From the NCBI GenBank assembly GCA_030049955.1, contig JASIJX010000220.1, forward strand, positions 1-26,513: a DNA stretch of 26,513 nt, given 5' to 3'. The notes under the pieces are model-generated. The model worked only from the letters and a program-made list of their open reading frames with translations. It was not told the DNA's origin and searched no databases. The stretch comes from Acidobacteriaceae bacterium. GTDB taxonomy: Bacteria > Acidobacteriota > Terriglobia > Terriglobales > Acidobacteriaceae. Position 1 is the first letter of the stretch. Every line of letters starts with the position of its first letter. Positions 1-7,243 of the stretch are shown one piece after another. A program made the position numbers and the translations under genes.

Positions 1-461
1 GCCGGGGTCACATGCAGGGCGAGCAAATGGCCCAGCGTATCTACTGCTGCATGAACCTTCGATCCTTTGCGCCGCTTGGCCCCGTCGTAGCCGGCACGCG
101 CTCCCGATTCCGGCGTCGATTGCAGCGTGCGGCTGTCGATGACCACCGCCGTGGGCTGCGCCATGCGTCCCGCAAACTCACGCAGCAGCATGCGCAGGTC
201 CTCAACCATCATCTCCAAACAGCCCGCGTCCATCCAGCGCCGCATCTGCTGATAGACCACGTTCCACGGCGGCAGATCGTTCGGCATCATGCGCCAGGGA
301 ATACCACTGCGCACCACGTAGCGCACCGCGTTGAAGACCGCCCGCAACCGATAGTCCCGCTGCTCGGCATCTTCCTTGCACAAAATCAGGTAGGGCGCCA
401 CAAACGCCCATTCCTCATCGCTCACATCGCTGGGATAGCCGCTTCGCGGGCGCTTCTCCAT
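1..461 (-). CDS. IS5-family transposase, partial (C-terminus beyond window)
   Basis: The minus frame is open from ATG at 461 to the window edge (about 153 residues, no stop). The N-terminus has the Y-P-S-D-V-S-D-E-E-W pattern of IS5-type transposases (DUF4096-like helical domain), followed by a stretch containing R-S-G-I-P-W-R-M. Next comes V-V-I-D-S-R-T-L-Q, whose Asp is the likely first DDE catalytic residue, then Y-D-G-A-K-R-R-K-G-S-K-V-H-A-A-V-D-T-L-G. The latter is typical of the IS1031-like group, in which one frame encodes the whole enzyme. It would catalyse cut-and-paste movement of the element whose right end lies near 536. The family call is firm and the subgroup is a recollection. 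Confidence 0.9.
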   Translation of the reverse strand, partial: MEKRPRSGYPSDVSDEEWAFVAPYLILCKEDAEQRDYRLRAVFNAVRYVVRSGIPWRMMPNDLPPWNVVYQQMRRWMDAGCLEMMVEDLRMLLREFAGRMAQPTAVVIDSRTLQSTPESGARAGYDGAKRRKGSKVHAAVDTLGHLLALHVTP

Positions 462-536
462 GCCGTCAGCATGAATGCTTGCACCGTGGACCAACTATCC
501 AAAAGAAAACAAACGTACAAAGTTAATAACAGGCTC
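1..536 (-). mobile_element. IS5-type insertion sequence, right-hand part
   Basis: The transposase start at 461 is followed outward by about 75 bp of non-coding DNA ending in GTTATTAACAGGCTC read backwards, that is GAGCCTGTTAATAAC-like sequence on the minus strand, then a TA dinucleotide at 537-538. This resembles the end of the complete IS at 17203-18096 (GAGCGTGTTTCATAAA followed by TA). The other end is outside the window, so the inverted repeat and target duplication cannot be confirmed. Confidence 0.6.
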
Positions 537-543
537 TAGAATA

Positions 544-1104
544 ATGAGTGAAACAATCCGGCGCGTGATGAGGGACCGAATGCAGATTGACGGCAACCTA
601 CTGATTGGATACACGGATTGGGAGCGGCAAAAATGGCATGATTGGCTTGGGCGGCATCGCGAAGCTCTCAAGACGAGTATGGGACCTCATGCCGAAAACC
701 AAACGGTCGGCGAATTGGTGAGGCACATTTTTTCTTCTGAGAAGCGGTACGTAGAAAGGCTCTCTGGTGAACCGCTCACCGAACCCGGTACGATACCGAA
801 TGATCGCCTTGACGTCATTTTTGAATTCGGCAGAAAAAGTCGCCAGTGTCTTAAAGATTACGTCGAAGGCCTTCCAGCACCAAACTGGGACATCCTGATG
901 GACTTCGAAGTTGTTGGCCGATGCCTGAGGGCAACACCGAGAAAGATCATAATACACGTCCTCACGCACGAAATACGTCACTGGGCACAGATTGCCACCG
1001 TGTTTCGCATGAACGGCTTTAAGGGTGACGATTCTCACGATTTCGTATCCAGCCCAATGCTGGGCGGTGACTTCATAAGCGAAAAAGCGAACGCGTCTCG
1101 CTAG
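544..1104 (+). CDS. DinB-family (four-helix, metal-binding fold) protein
   Basis: A 186-residue protein. ATG 544 is chosen because an in-frame ATG 23 codons upstream lies inside the neighbouring IS. DinB/YfiT-type four-helix proteins bind a divalent metal through three His residues. Here E-L-V-R-H-I-F-S-S-E in helix 2 (His near residue 64) and H-E-I-R-H-W-A-Q near residues 139-146 fit that pattern. Members act as damage-inducible proteins or thiol-dependent S-transferases, so the substrate here is unknown. The gene is squeezed between two IS ends: one stops about 7 bp before the ATG, and another probably starts at the TAG stop codon. The native promoter and ribosome-binding site are therefore probably gone, and expression would depend on the IS end. 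Confidence 0.78.
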   Translation: MSETIRRVMRDRMQIDGNLLIGYTDWERQKWHDWLGRHREALKTSMGPHAENQTVGELVRHIFSSEKRYVERLSGEPLTEPGTIPNDRLDVIFEFGRKSRQCLKDYVEGLPAPNWDILMDFEVVGRCLRATPRKIIIHVLTHEIRHWAQIATVFRMNGFKGDDSHDFVSSPMLGGDFISEKANASR

Positions 1105-1571
1105 AAGTAGTCTCACAGATGCCTCAACAAGATTAAGACACAGGCGAGTTGAACCATACCGAGGAAATTGACTACGTAGCGCTCCCAGCGTAAGGTGAGG
1201 CGGCGGAAGTTCTTCAGCCAGGCAAAGAGCCGTTCGACTTTCCAGCGGTGGATGTAAAGTCTCAGAGGTCGGCCATCCTGAGTTTTACTTCGGTTGCGCC
1301 AATTAGGTGCGATCATTTCCATGCCGTGCAGTTCACGAAGGCGTTTGTCCAACGGATCACTGTCGTAGGCCTTGTCGCCGATCAGACGCTGGGGTACGGC
1401 GGCGATATGTTGTTGCTGGAGCGCGTCTTGGACCAGCGTTGACTCATTGGGTGAAGCGCTCGTAACCCCGATAGCGACAGGAAGACCGTGGCTGTCTGCG
1501 ATTGCCACGATCTTGCTTCCTTTGCCGCAGCGCGTTGGACCAATGCGATCGCCCCCTTTTTGCCCCCGCAC
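1104..1571 (-). mobile_element. Truncated IS5-type element remnant
   Basis: The sequence GAAGTAGTCTCACAG at 1104-1118 sits just beyond the transposase stop. It has the position and general shape of an IS end, preceded by TA at 1102-1103, which overlaps the DinB stop codon. The other end of the element is not recognisable beyond 1571, so the left boundary is the limit of recognisable coding similarity and not a mapped terminus. Confidence 0.5.
1113..1571 (-). pseudogene. IS5-family transposase, C-terminal fragment (orfB-like)
   Basis: A 152-codon minus ORF beginning with GTG. It has G-P-T-R-C-G-K-G-S-K-I-V-A-I-A-D (central RNase-H-like strand), G-D-K-A-Y-D-S-D-P-L-D (second catalytic Asp region) and R-W-K-V-E-R-L-F-A-W-L-K-N-F-R-R-L (third acidic residue, Glu). 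This is the whole second half of an IS5/IS427-group transposase. The helical N-terminal half normally found upstream is absent: the minus-strand DNA above 1571 soon meets stops and shows no transposase motifs. A run of five A followed by five G (minus strand, about 1556-1565) may be the relic of the usual orfA/orfB frameshift site. Probably inactive. Confidence 0.8.
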
Positions 1572-2387
1572 CCGTCAAGCCGTTAACGCCCGTCGTTATA
1601 GCCTCGCGAATAGATCAACAGAACATTTATCAAAGCATGTCTACGAGAACGATCACGTACTCTCTCGATGTCCTCAATCTTGTCTCCTACTCACGGCAAT
1701 CTGCTCCAAGTGCTGCAAACAAGAAGGCCCTGGCTTCAGTCGTGCTGAACCTTGCCGACGAGCCCACCCATGTTCCAAAAAGGTCAATACACAGCGCTTA
1801 GGTGGGAGGCATCCGGTCGGCACTTCGCAGGCTAGTCCTGGACAATTTCGCTTCGTTAACCATGCCAGGTCCATGCACGCACCGCCAGATTGTCGAACGA
1901 AAAGCAGCGGGTTCCCGGATCACGATTCCAATTGATTCATTGCCGAAAGACCTGGTGGATACCGTGCTTCCACGAGGGAACGTCGTCTTCGATCCAGGAC
2001 GTTATCATAGTCGCTAAATCTGCTCCACAAGGGCAGTTCCTATCGTTGGCTATTCATAGCGAGTTCCGATTCGTCCCGGCGCGGTCTTCAGTTGTTCAGA
2101 CGCGGAGGTTTCTCTGATGCGGTCGCACCGTTCATTTGCTCCTTAGAATCGGGTTCTGTCGAACTCCGACCACCTCTCATCAGAACTACCGCCACAGGTG
2201 GCGCAGCTCAACCCGAGTGCAAAACCAGGCGCCCTTATTCACAACTATCGACGGCATCTCGCCAGATTTGCATGTCGTCGTTCGAGAGGAAAGCGCACCA
2301 AATTTCCTTGAGCAAGGAGTTTCACCGAACGGCAACCACGTTCAGGCTGAATACGCATGAACATTCCTTCGATTCCATTTCGGGGGT
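1572..2387. other. Intergenic stretch with no recognisable gene
   Basis: About 0.8 kb between the IS remnant and the small ORF at 2388. Open frames on both strands are short, mutually overlapping and lack recognisable motifs. No RNA gene, repeat or promoter stands out. It could be decayed DNA left by the IS activity nearby. Confidence 0.5.
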
Positions 2388-2687
2388 TCAGCTTAGAGGG
2401 TTAAGAGGTACTGTGATTTCTGTGCAGCACGTCTGTACCGGCATGCATTCTGCGGACGGATTGTAAGACTTGACTAACTGATCGATGTTTCTTAATTCCG
2501 CCAGATAGTCTCTTCTTGCTTCCCGCGAAAACTGATGCACTACGCTGTGCCGACAAGCTTTCACGTCATTAGCAACATAGAGATAGCTGATTTCAAGTTC
2601 AATGCCAAGTTCGCGTCCGAGAGATCGCACTTCATTTTGAGCGGCTTGCAGCCGCTCCGGCGTGCAGTGTGCGATAACGATTTGCAC
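2388..2687 (-). CDS. Small hypothetical ORF overlapping the 3' end of the CRTAC1 gene
   Basis: A 99-codon minus-strand ORF starting with GTG at 2687 and overlapping the end of the upstream gene by 56 bp in another frame. The protein is mixed, with amphipathic helical stretches such as P-E-R-L-Q-A-A-Q-N-E-V-R-S-L-G-R-E-L and Y-L-A-E-L-R-N-I-D-Q-L-V-K-S-Y. Its codon usage looks ordinary for the region. I do not recognise the family. It could be a translationally coupled small protein, the displaced tail of the CRTAC1 protein after a frameshift, or chance. The frame is open for only about ten codons upstream of the GTG, to a TGA that lies over the UnbV end. Confidence 0.35.
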   Translation of the reverse strand: MQIVIAHCTPERLQAAQNEVRSLGRELGIELEISYLYVANDVKACRHSVVHQFSREARRDYLAELRNIDQLVKSYNPSAECMPVQTCCTEITVPLNPLS

Positions 2688-4515
2688 CGGAATTGGCTTG
2701 ACTTGAAGTTGCTTCGTTCACTGTGAGTTGACTGTCGATCTGAACATTTGCCATCGTTTGGACGATTCCGCTGGGCCAGTGAATCTCGATGTTTACCTTT
2801 CCAGGCTGGACGCCAAGCCCGAAGTGCGCTCTGGGATCACTCGACGAAAGATATCCGCTTGCCGTAGTCACCGTGGCCCATTGCGATCCGCTGGCGCTGG
2901 TTACTTTGACGACAGCGCCGATGCCATCCCGGTTGCTCTTGTGACCGATGAGCCGAAGCGTGATCCAGTGATTGCCGTTGGTTGTCTCATTGTGAAGGAT
3001 GTGCAACGGTCCGCCATTGGTCGTGACGACGGCATCAATACGGCCATCGTTATCGATGTCTCCAATCGCCATTCCGCGCGCGACCCACGCGACCTTGAAG
3101 AGCGCTCCGGAGTCCGCAGAAACATCCACGAAGCCATGACCCGTATTGCGCAAGAGCAGCATCGGTTCGCGGTAATGCAGCAAGGGATTTTGCGTCTCGA
3201 CATTGTCAAGATCATGGCCCTGCGCGATCAGAAGATCTTTCCGGCCGTCGTTGTCGTAATCGATGAATCTCGCGCTCCATCCTGAGTGGAGGAGAGTAAT
3301 CGCACCGACCCCGCTCGAATTGGTGACGTTGCTGAACGTCCCATCATGCTCGTTGTGATAAAGCGCGTATTTCTGTGTAGCCAGATCGGTGACGAAGATG
3401 TCGGGCCAGCCGTCGTTATCGTAGTCGGCGAAATCCACGCCCATGCCGGCATAGGTTCCACCATCGGCACTGACAGCCGAACCGGACTCCAGGCCCACTT
3501 CCTCGAAGGTTCCGTCGTGTTTTTGATGAAAAAGGAACTCGGGTGTTGAATCGTTGGCGATATACAGATCAATTCGCCCGTCGCGATCGTAATCGGCAAT
3601 TGCGATCCCGAGCGCCTTTGCCGGCTTATCGAGACCGAGCTTATGCGCGACCTCCGTGAAATGCCCGTTGCCGTCGTTGTGATAAACGAGCATCGAAATG
3701 GGGGGAAAGTAATTGGGATGACAGAATTGGCGGTAGTTTTCTTTATGTTCGCCGCACCAAACATCGTTCCAGTCCCACGTTACATAGCGCGCCACAACGA
3801 GATCGAGCAGGCCATCGTTGTCCAAATCCACCCACGCCGCTGATGTGGACCAGCCGCTGCCCCCCACACCCGCACTCGCGGTCACATCGGTAAAGGTGCA
3901 ATTGCCGTTGTTATGGTAGAGATGATTTCCGCCGTATCCGGTGACATACAAGTCTTCATTGCCGTCGTTGTCATAGTCGCCAACCGCGACGCCCATTCCG
4001 TAGTTCACCCCTTTTAGCCCGGACTTCTCCGTGATGTCCTCGAAAGTGCCATCGGGTTTTTGATGGTACAGCCTGTCCCAATACGCGGGGCCCGTCTTTT
4101 TGGGCACCGCTCCCTTCGCTTCCGGATCAGAGATCGGAGCGCCGTTCACAGCAAAGATGTCGAGGCGCCCATCATTGTCGCAATCGAACAAAGCGACTCC
4201 CGAGCCCATCGTCTCAATCAGATATTTGCGGCTCGTATGCGGAGCCTGGTGCACGAAATGAACTCCGGACCGCTCAGTAATATCCACAAACCGCCCCGCT
4301 GACACGACCTGGGATTTTTCCGCAGGATGCTCGGCTTTGGCGAGGGGGGCTTGTGAACACCATATCGGTAGAACGAGAGTCAGAATTCCCGCAACGACGG
4401 CACACAGCGTCAACAGCTTTCGACATGAATCCCGGAAATTTGCCGCCACTACGCTCGTAGTCGCATCCTTTGCACTTGGTGGCGAGATCCGAGAAGAAAT
4501 GAGTTTAAAGAACAC
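2632..4515 (-). CDS. CRTAC1-family exported protein (FG-GAP/VCBS repeats plus ASPIC-UnbV domain)
   Basis: A 627-residue protein with a long N-terminal region and a hydrophobic segment (about residues 35-50, L-C-A-V-V-A-G-I-L-T-L-V), consistent with a signal peptide or anchor. Seven Ca-binding D-x-D-x-D-G motifs mark FG-GAP/VCBS beta-propeller blades: DCDNDG, DYDNDG, DLDNDG, DYDRDG, DYDNDG, DYDNDG and DIDNDG. The ASPIC/UnbV domain follows (about residues 510-595: N-H-W-I-T-L-R-L, G-A-V-V-K-V, S-S-S-D-P-R-A-H-F-G-L-G, I-H-W-P-S-G). Such proteins are extracellular or periplasmic and of uncertain role, and are abundant in Acidobacteriota. The last ~28 residues after Q-L-T-V-N-E are low-complexity and not part of the domain. 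There they overlap the small ORF in another frame, so a recent frameshift at the 3' end is possible. No regulon palindrome was found upstream. Confidence 0.92.
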   Translation of the reverse strand: MFFKLISSRISPPSAKDATTSVVAANFRDSCRKLLTLCAVVAGILTLVLPIWCSQAPLAKAEHPAEKSQVVSAGRFVDITERSGVHFVHQAPHTSRKYLIETMGSGVALFDCDNDGRLDIFAVNGAPISDPEAKGAVPKKTGPAYWDRLYHQKPDGTFEDITEKSGLKGVNYGMGVAVGDYDNDGNEDLYVTGYGGNHLYHNNGNCTFTDVTASAGVGGSGWSTSAAWVDLDNDGLLDLVVARYVTWDWNDVWCGEHKENYRQFCHPNYFPPISMLVYHNDGNGHFTEVAHKLGLDKPAKALGIAIADYDRDGRIDLYIANDSTPEFLFHQKHDGTFEEVGLESGSAVSADGGTYAGMGVDFADYDNDGWPDIFVTDLATQKYALYHNEHDGTFSNVTNSSGVGAITLLHSGWSARFIDYDNDGRKDLLIAQGHDLDNVETQNPLLHYREPMLLLRNTGHGFVDVSADSGALFKVAWVARGMAIGDIDNDGRIDAVVTTNGGPLHILHNETTNGNHWITLRLIGHKSNRDGIGAVVKVTSASGSQWATVTTASGYLSSSDPRAHFGLGVQPGKVNIEIHWPSGIVQTMANVQIDSQLTVNEATSSQANSGANRYRTLHAGAAASRSK

Positions 4516-4678
4516 GAAAGGAGAAGCCTTTCTGGGGTCATGACTCGGCAGGCGTCCGATGACTCAATCTGATTGGTTAGAGCGCCGGCTGAGGCCCTGT
4601 CTCAGTGGTGCTGACAGGTGTTGCAGCCAGGATGGCGGCCAAAAAATAAGCCTGCCCGCAAAAAGAGAGAAGCCGAAG

Positions 4679-5659
4679 CTAAGAGCTATGGTAAAGAACC
4701 GGATGCAATGATCGATTGACTGCGATCGTTCCCGCATCGATGCCCCGCTGCAGGTGGCCGGATAGCGCAAAAGCAAGCTCGAGATTGACGGATGCTGGCC
4801 AACTGCCCAGCACGGGTCCAAGTGACTCGCAGAGTTCTCGCAGGCTCACCCCGCCGGTATGCTGGCGCAAATAGGTATTCACCAGCCGGTCTGTATGCAA
4901 CACAAACTCCCTGGACTCCGAACAGAAGTCTTTGATCCTCTCCTTGCCTTCACAAACAGGCCAATGACAGCCCACAATGACCTCGGCGTTCGAGTGTTCA
5001 ATTCTGTCGATGGTTCCCAGATACGCATTTACATAGAGGTACGTCGGGCAGAGGGCCGATTCTCCTGTCAAGGATTGGTAACCCGCTCCCTGAACCGCAT
5101 CGCCATAAAAAAGCGTGCGATATTTTTGGTCGAATATACCCAGGTGCCCATGGCTATGCCCAGGTAAATTCCATATTTCGATGATCCGGTCATCTCCCAA
5201 GCGGACTGTCTCGCCACCCACAAAGGTAACCATCACAAGATGCGGACCCGTGCAACAGTTCCTCATGGAGGCAGCAGTCTCCTGGTCGTAGAAGATCCCA
5301 TGATCTGCCCGATAGGCATCGTATCTCTGGCAAAAGAGTACTTCGGGGCTTTCAATGAGCGGTTGGTCTTGCCGGCCGCAGGCGGTGAGAACATTCCGAT
5401 ACCTTGCGGCTAAACTATGCAACCCACCGCAGTGGTCGCCATCGGGGTGCGTAACGATTATCCAGCGTGGTTCCGAGCCTTCGATGATGCCCTTGGCGAA
5501 AAACTCTGGAATCTCCCGAGCAGCATGTTGCCGGGTGCCGCAGTCCACGAGCATAGCGAACGGCCCCTCACTCAGGACAGGCAGATATAAAGGCCGGCCG
5601 CCAATTTCACACTCGATAAGGTCCGAGCCGCGATATAGCCGCATAGATGTAAATCGCAC
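4679..5659 (-). CDS. MBL-fold metallo-hydrolase
   Basis: A 326-residue protein without a signal peptide, so probably cytoplasmic. Metallo-beta-lactamase fold motifs are in order: D39-C-G, T-H71-P-D73-G-D75-H76-C-G-G, G-H168-S-H-G-H, G-D187-A-V and C-H232-W-P. The second His of the usual HxHxDH motif is Asp (HPDGDH), as in some other MBL subfamilies, so one metal site may differ. A C-terminal ~80-residue helical extension follows. Members hydrolyse lactones, thioesters or phosphodiesters. Because a regulon operator precedes this gene as well as the sugar genes, a sugar lactonase role is plausible but inferred. ATG 5659 gives the longest frame, and a second Met at residue 6 is possible. Confidence 0.85.
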   Translation of the reverse strand: MRFTSMRLYRGSDLIECEIGGRPLYLPVLSEGPFAMLVDCGTRQHAAREIPEFFAKGIIEGSEPRWIIVTHPDGDHCGGLHSLAARYRNVLTACGRQDQPLIESPEVLFCQRYDAYRADHGIFYDQETAASMRNCCTGPHLVMVTFVGGETVRLGDDRIIEIWNLPGHSHGHLGIFDQKYRTLFYGDAVQGAGYQSLTGESALCPTYLYVNAYLGTIDRIEHSNAEVIVGCHWPVCEGKERIKDFCSESREFVLHTDRLVNTYLRQHTGGVSLRELCESLGPVLGSWPASVNLELAFALSGHLQRGIDAGTIAVNRSLHPVLYHSS

Positions 5660-5739
5660 TCACTCAGTCGATCGGCGCGGAGTTCGACCTGCCGCAGACA
5701 ACTCAAGAGCCGGCTGGCAAATCCCCACCTTGCCTCGCT

Positions 5740-5771
5740 TCAGTTTCTGGTGGCCCGGAGCCTATTGTCAA
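5740..5771 (-). promoter_or_regulatory. Predicted promoter of the MBL-fold gene
   Basis: Exact TTGACA -35 on the minus strand at 5771-5766, lying 17 bp downstream of the palindrome at 5789-5801. The -10 is poor (AGAAAC at 17-bp spacing, 5748-5743), which would fit a promoter that needs an activator. Predicted start about 75 nt upstream of the ATG. Confidence 0.45.
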
Positions 5772-5788
5772 TAAAAAGGCAGGGGTTG

Positions 5789-5801
5789 ACCGTTATACGG
5801 A
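5789..5801. promoter_or_regulatory. Regulon operator 1 (ACCGTTATACGGA)
   Basis: One mismatch from the palindrome TCCG-N5-CGGA. On the minus strand it reads TGTCCGTATAACGGT, showing the TGTCCG arm shared by most copies. It lies 17 bp upstream of a minus-strand TTGACA. Confidence 0.6.
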
Positions 5802-6000
5802 CAGGTAGTGGCCCTTCTAAAAGAGGGGCTTTCTCCGGCCTTTCCGAAACGGGCCTCCTTAAAACGCGGTGAAGCTTCCCGCGACCTTCAGATCACGCAC
5901 GTCACAGAGTGAAGTGGTGGGCTCGCAGCGTTTCGTGCGCGATCATTATCGTCGTCAGGTCGAGCAGAGATGTGCGAATGGCAAATGGAGGCGCAATGCG

Positions 6001-6013
6001 TCCGCATGGCGGA
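6001..6013. promoter_or_regulatory. Regulon operator 2 (TCCGCATGGCGGA)
   Basis: Perfect TCCG-N5-CGGA arms. The minus strand reads TTGTCCGCCATGCGGA. It lies 17 bp upstream of a -35-like TTGCGC at 6031 in front of the first aldolase gene, and its centre is 99 bp from that of operator 3. Confidence 0.65.
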
Positions 6014-6030
6014 CAAGCGTAATTTAAACC

Positions 6031-6059
6031 TTGCGCCCACTTCAAGCTCGTTATTAATC
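6031..6059 (+). promoter_or_regulatory. Predicted promoter of the aldolase-1/symporter unit
   Basis: TTGCGC at 6031-6036 followed after about 16 bp by an AT-rich -10 candidate (ATTAAT, 6053-6058). It is weak on its own, and is called mainly because it sits between paired palindromes in the same geometry as the TonB-receptor and SDR promoters. Confidence 0.4.
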
Positions 6060-6099
6060 TATTGCGGGAATCTTGCCCCGGATTCGCCGAACTGAGCAG

Positions 6100-6112
6100 T
6101 CCGTTATACGGA
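6100..6112. promoter_or_regulatory. Regulon operator 3 (TCCGTTATACGGA)
   Basis: Perfect arms. It starts 69 bp downstream of the -35 start at 6031 (about +40 relative to the predicted start) and 50 bp upstream of the GTG at 6163. Confidence 0.7.
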
Positions 6113-6162
6113 TCATATCCACTGCTAACTTGAATGCAGATATTCACAAAGGAATCGTCAGA

Positions 6163-6981
6163 GTGATTGAAGGCAGATTATTGCAAAAGCTGCGCCAGGG
6201 AAGAATCCTTCGCGCCGCACTAGTCAACTGCATCACGGAGCGGTGGTTCGCTGAAGTGGCTGGAGAAATAGGGTTCGACCTGGTTTGGCTCGACTTGGAG
6301 CACTGTCCCCACGAGGACGAGGTTGTGGGACGTCTATCTCTGGGGTGCCGGGCGACTCGCATGGATTTGATGGTCACCCTGCTCAATACCGCATATTCAA
6401 GCGCCAGAAGGGTACTTGAATCGGGTGCCAATGGTATCGTGGCGCCTCATTGCAGGAGCGTTCAGCAAGCGCAACAATGGGTGAATTGGAGCAAGTTTCC
6501 GCCACTCGGGAGAAGAGTCATTAATGATACCGGAGTGGACTGCGAATACTCGTTGGCCGATCCGATGGAATACCCTGTGCGAGCAAATGACGAAGAAATC
6601 CTCATCCTTCAAGTCGGAAACTCTGACGCCATTGACTGCTTAGACGTCCTTGCGACAGTCGAAGGAATCAACGCGCTGTTTGTCTCAACTGCAGATCTTT
6701 GCATGAGCTATGGAATTCCTTTTCAACATCATCATCCTTTGATTCAGCGCGCGAAGGACAGGGTGGCGAACGCCGCGGCCAAGGCAGGTAAATGGTGGGG
6801 CACGATGACGCCTACACCTGAGGATGCCGAGGTAGAAATTGATCGTGGCGCACGTATGGTGACGTGTATTGACGATTATTCTCTGGTCGTAACTGGATTT
6901 CGGAACGCCCTCGCCCGCTTTGGACAAGTCAATAATCGCAGAAGGATTCAGCGCGTAACCGTGACAAAAGTCGTTCAATAA
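6163..6981 (+). CDS. HpcH/HpaI aldolase-family protein, catalytic residues degenerate
   Basis: A 272-residue TIM-barrel protein of the HpcH/HpaI (2-keto-3-deoxy acid class II aldolase) family. Matching features are F-D-L-V-W-L-D-L-E-H (active-site His47), R-V-L-E-S-G-A-N-G-I-V-A-P-H, and L-F-V-S-T-A-D-L with the metal-region Asp178. GTG 6163 is preferred because AAAGGA lies 9 bp upstream and the fold begins just after it; an ATG 30 codons earlier (6073) would overlap operator 3. Two residues expected from the E. coli HpaI active site are missing. The substrate-binding Arg of the V-x-R strand is Thr72, and the metal-binding Glu of Q-I-E is Gly152 (L-Q-V-G-N). The second aldolase in the window keeps both. 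The protein may be inactive, regulatory, or of changed specificity. It is followed by the symporter in the same direction. Confidence 0.82.
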   Translation: MIEGRLLQKLRQGRILRAALVNCITERWFAEVAGEIGFDLVWLDLEHCPHEDEVVGRLSLGCRATRMDLMVTLLNTAYSSARRVLESGANGIVAPHCRSVQQAQQWVNWSKFPPLGRRVINDTGVDCEYSLADPMEYPVRANDEEILILQVGNSDAIDCLDVLATVEGINALFVSTADLCMSYGIPFQHHHPLIQRAKDRVANAAAKAGKWWGTMTPTPEDAEVEIDRGARMVTCIDDYSLVVTGFRNALARFGQVNNRRRIQRVTVTKVVQ

Positions 6982-7243
6982 CAGGTGAGTTTCACCGGCT
7001 GCGCCTCTCGCACCGCACTGAGGCAGAAATCGAAAGTGCGAGCAGACCTTTTGCAGTAATCCGGAACAGAAAATGCTGAGGCCGAGAAATGCGAAACGCG
7101 GGAAGCAGTTTTCAGTTTCGCCAGCGTCGATAGTCGAGGCTCCAGTTGATATGAGTGCCGGTTCCGTCAGAATCAGCTGAGCGCTATCGATGGTTGAGTT
7201 GATCCTTCAGTCGCAAGTCCAGGAAAGATCGGGTGTGTGATAT

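Noticed and set aside
1372..1935. 187-codon plus-strand ORF
   Set aside because: Its first part is antisense to the transposase fragment and the rest has no recognisable features.
6113..6165. TTGAAT 17 bp downstream of operator 3, matching the -35 geometry
   Set aside because: The transcript would start at about the GTG of aldolase-1, and the promoter at 6031 fits better.
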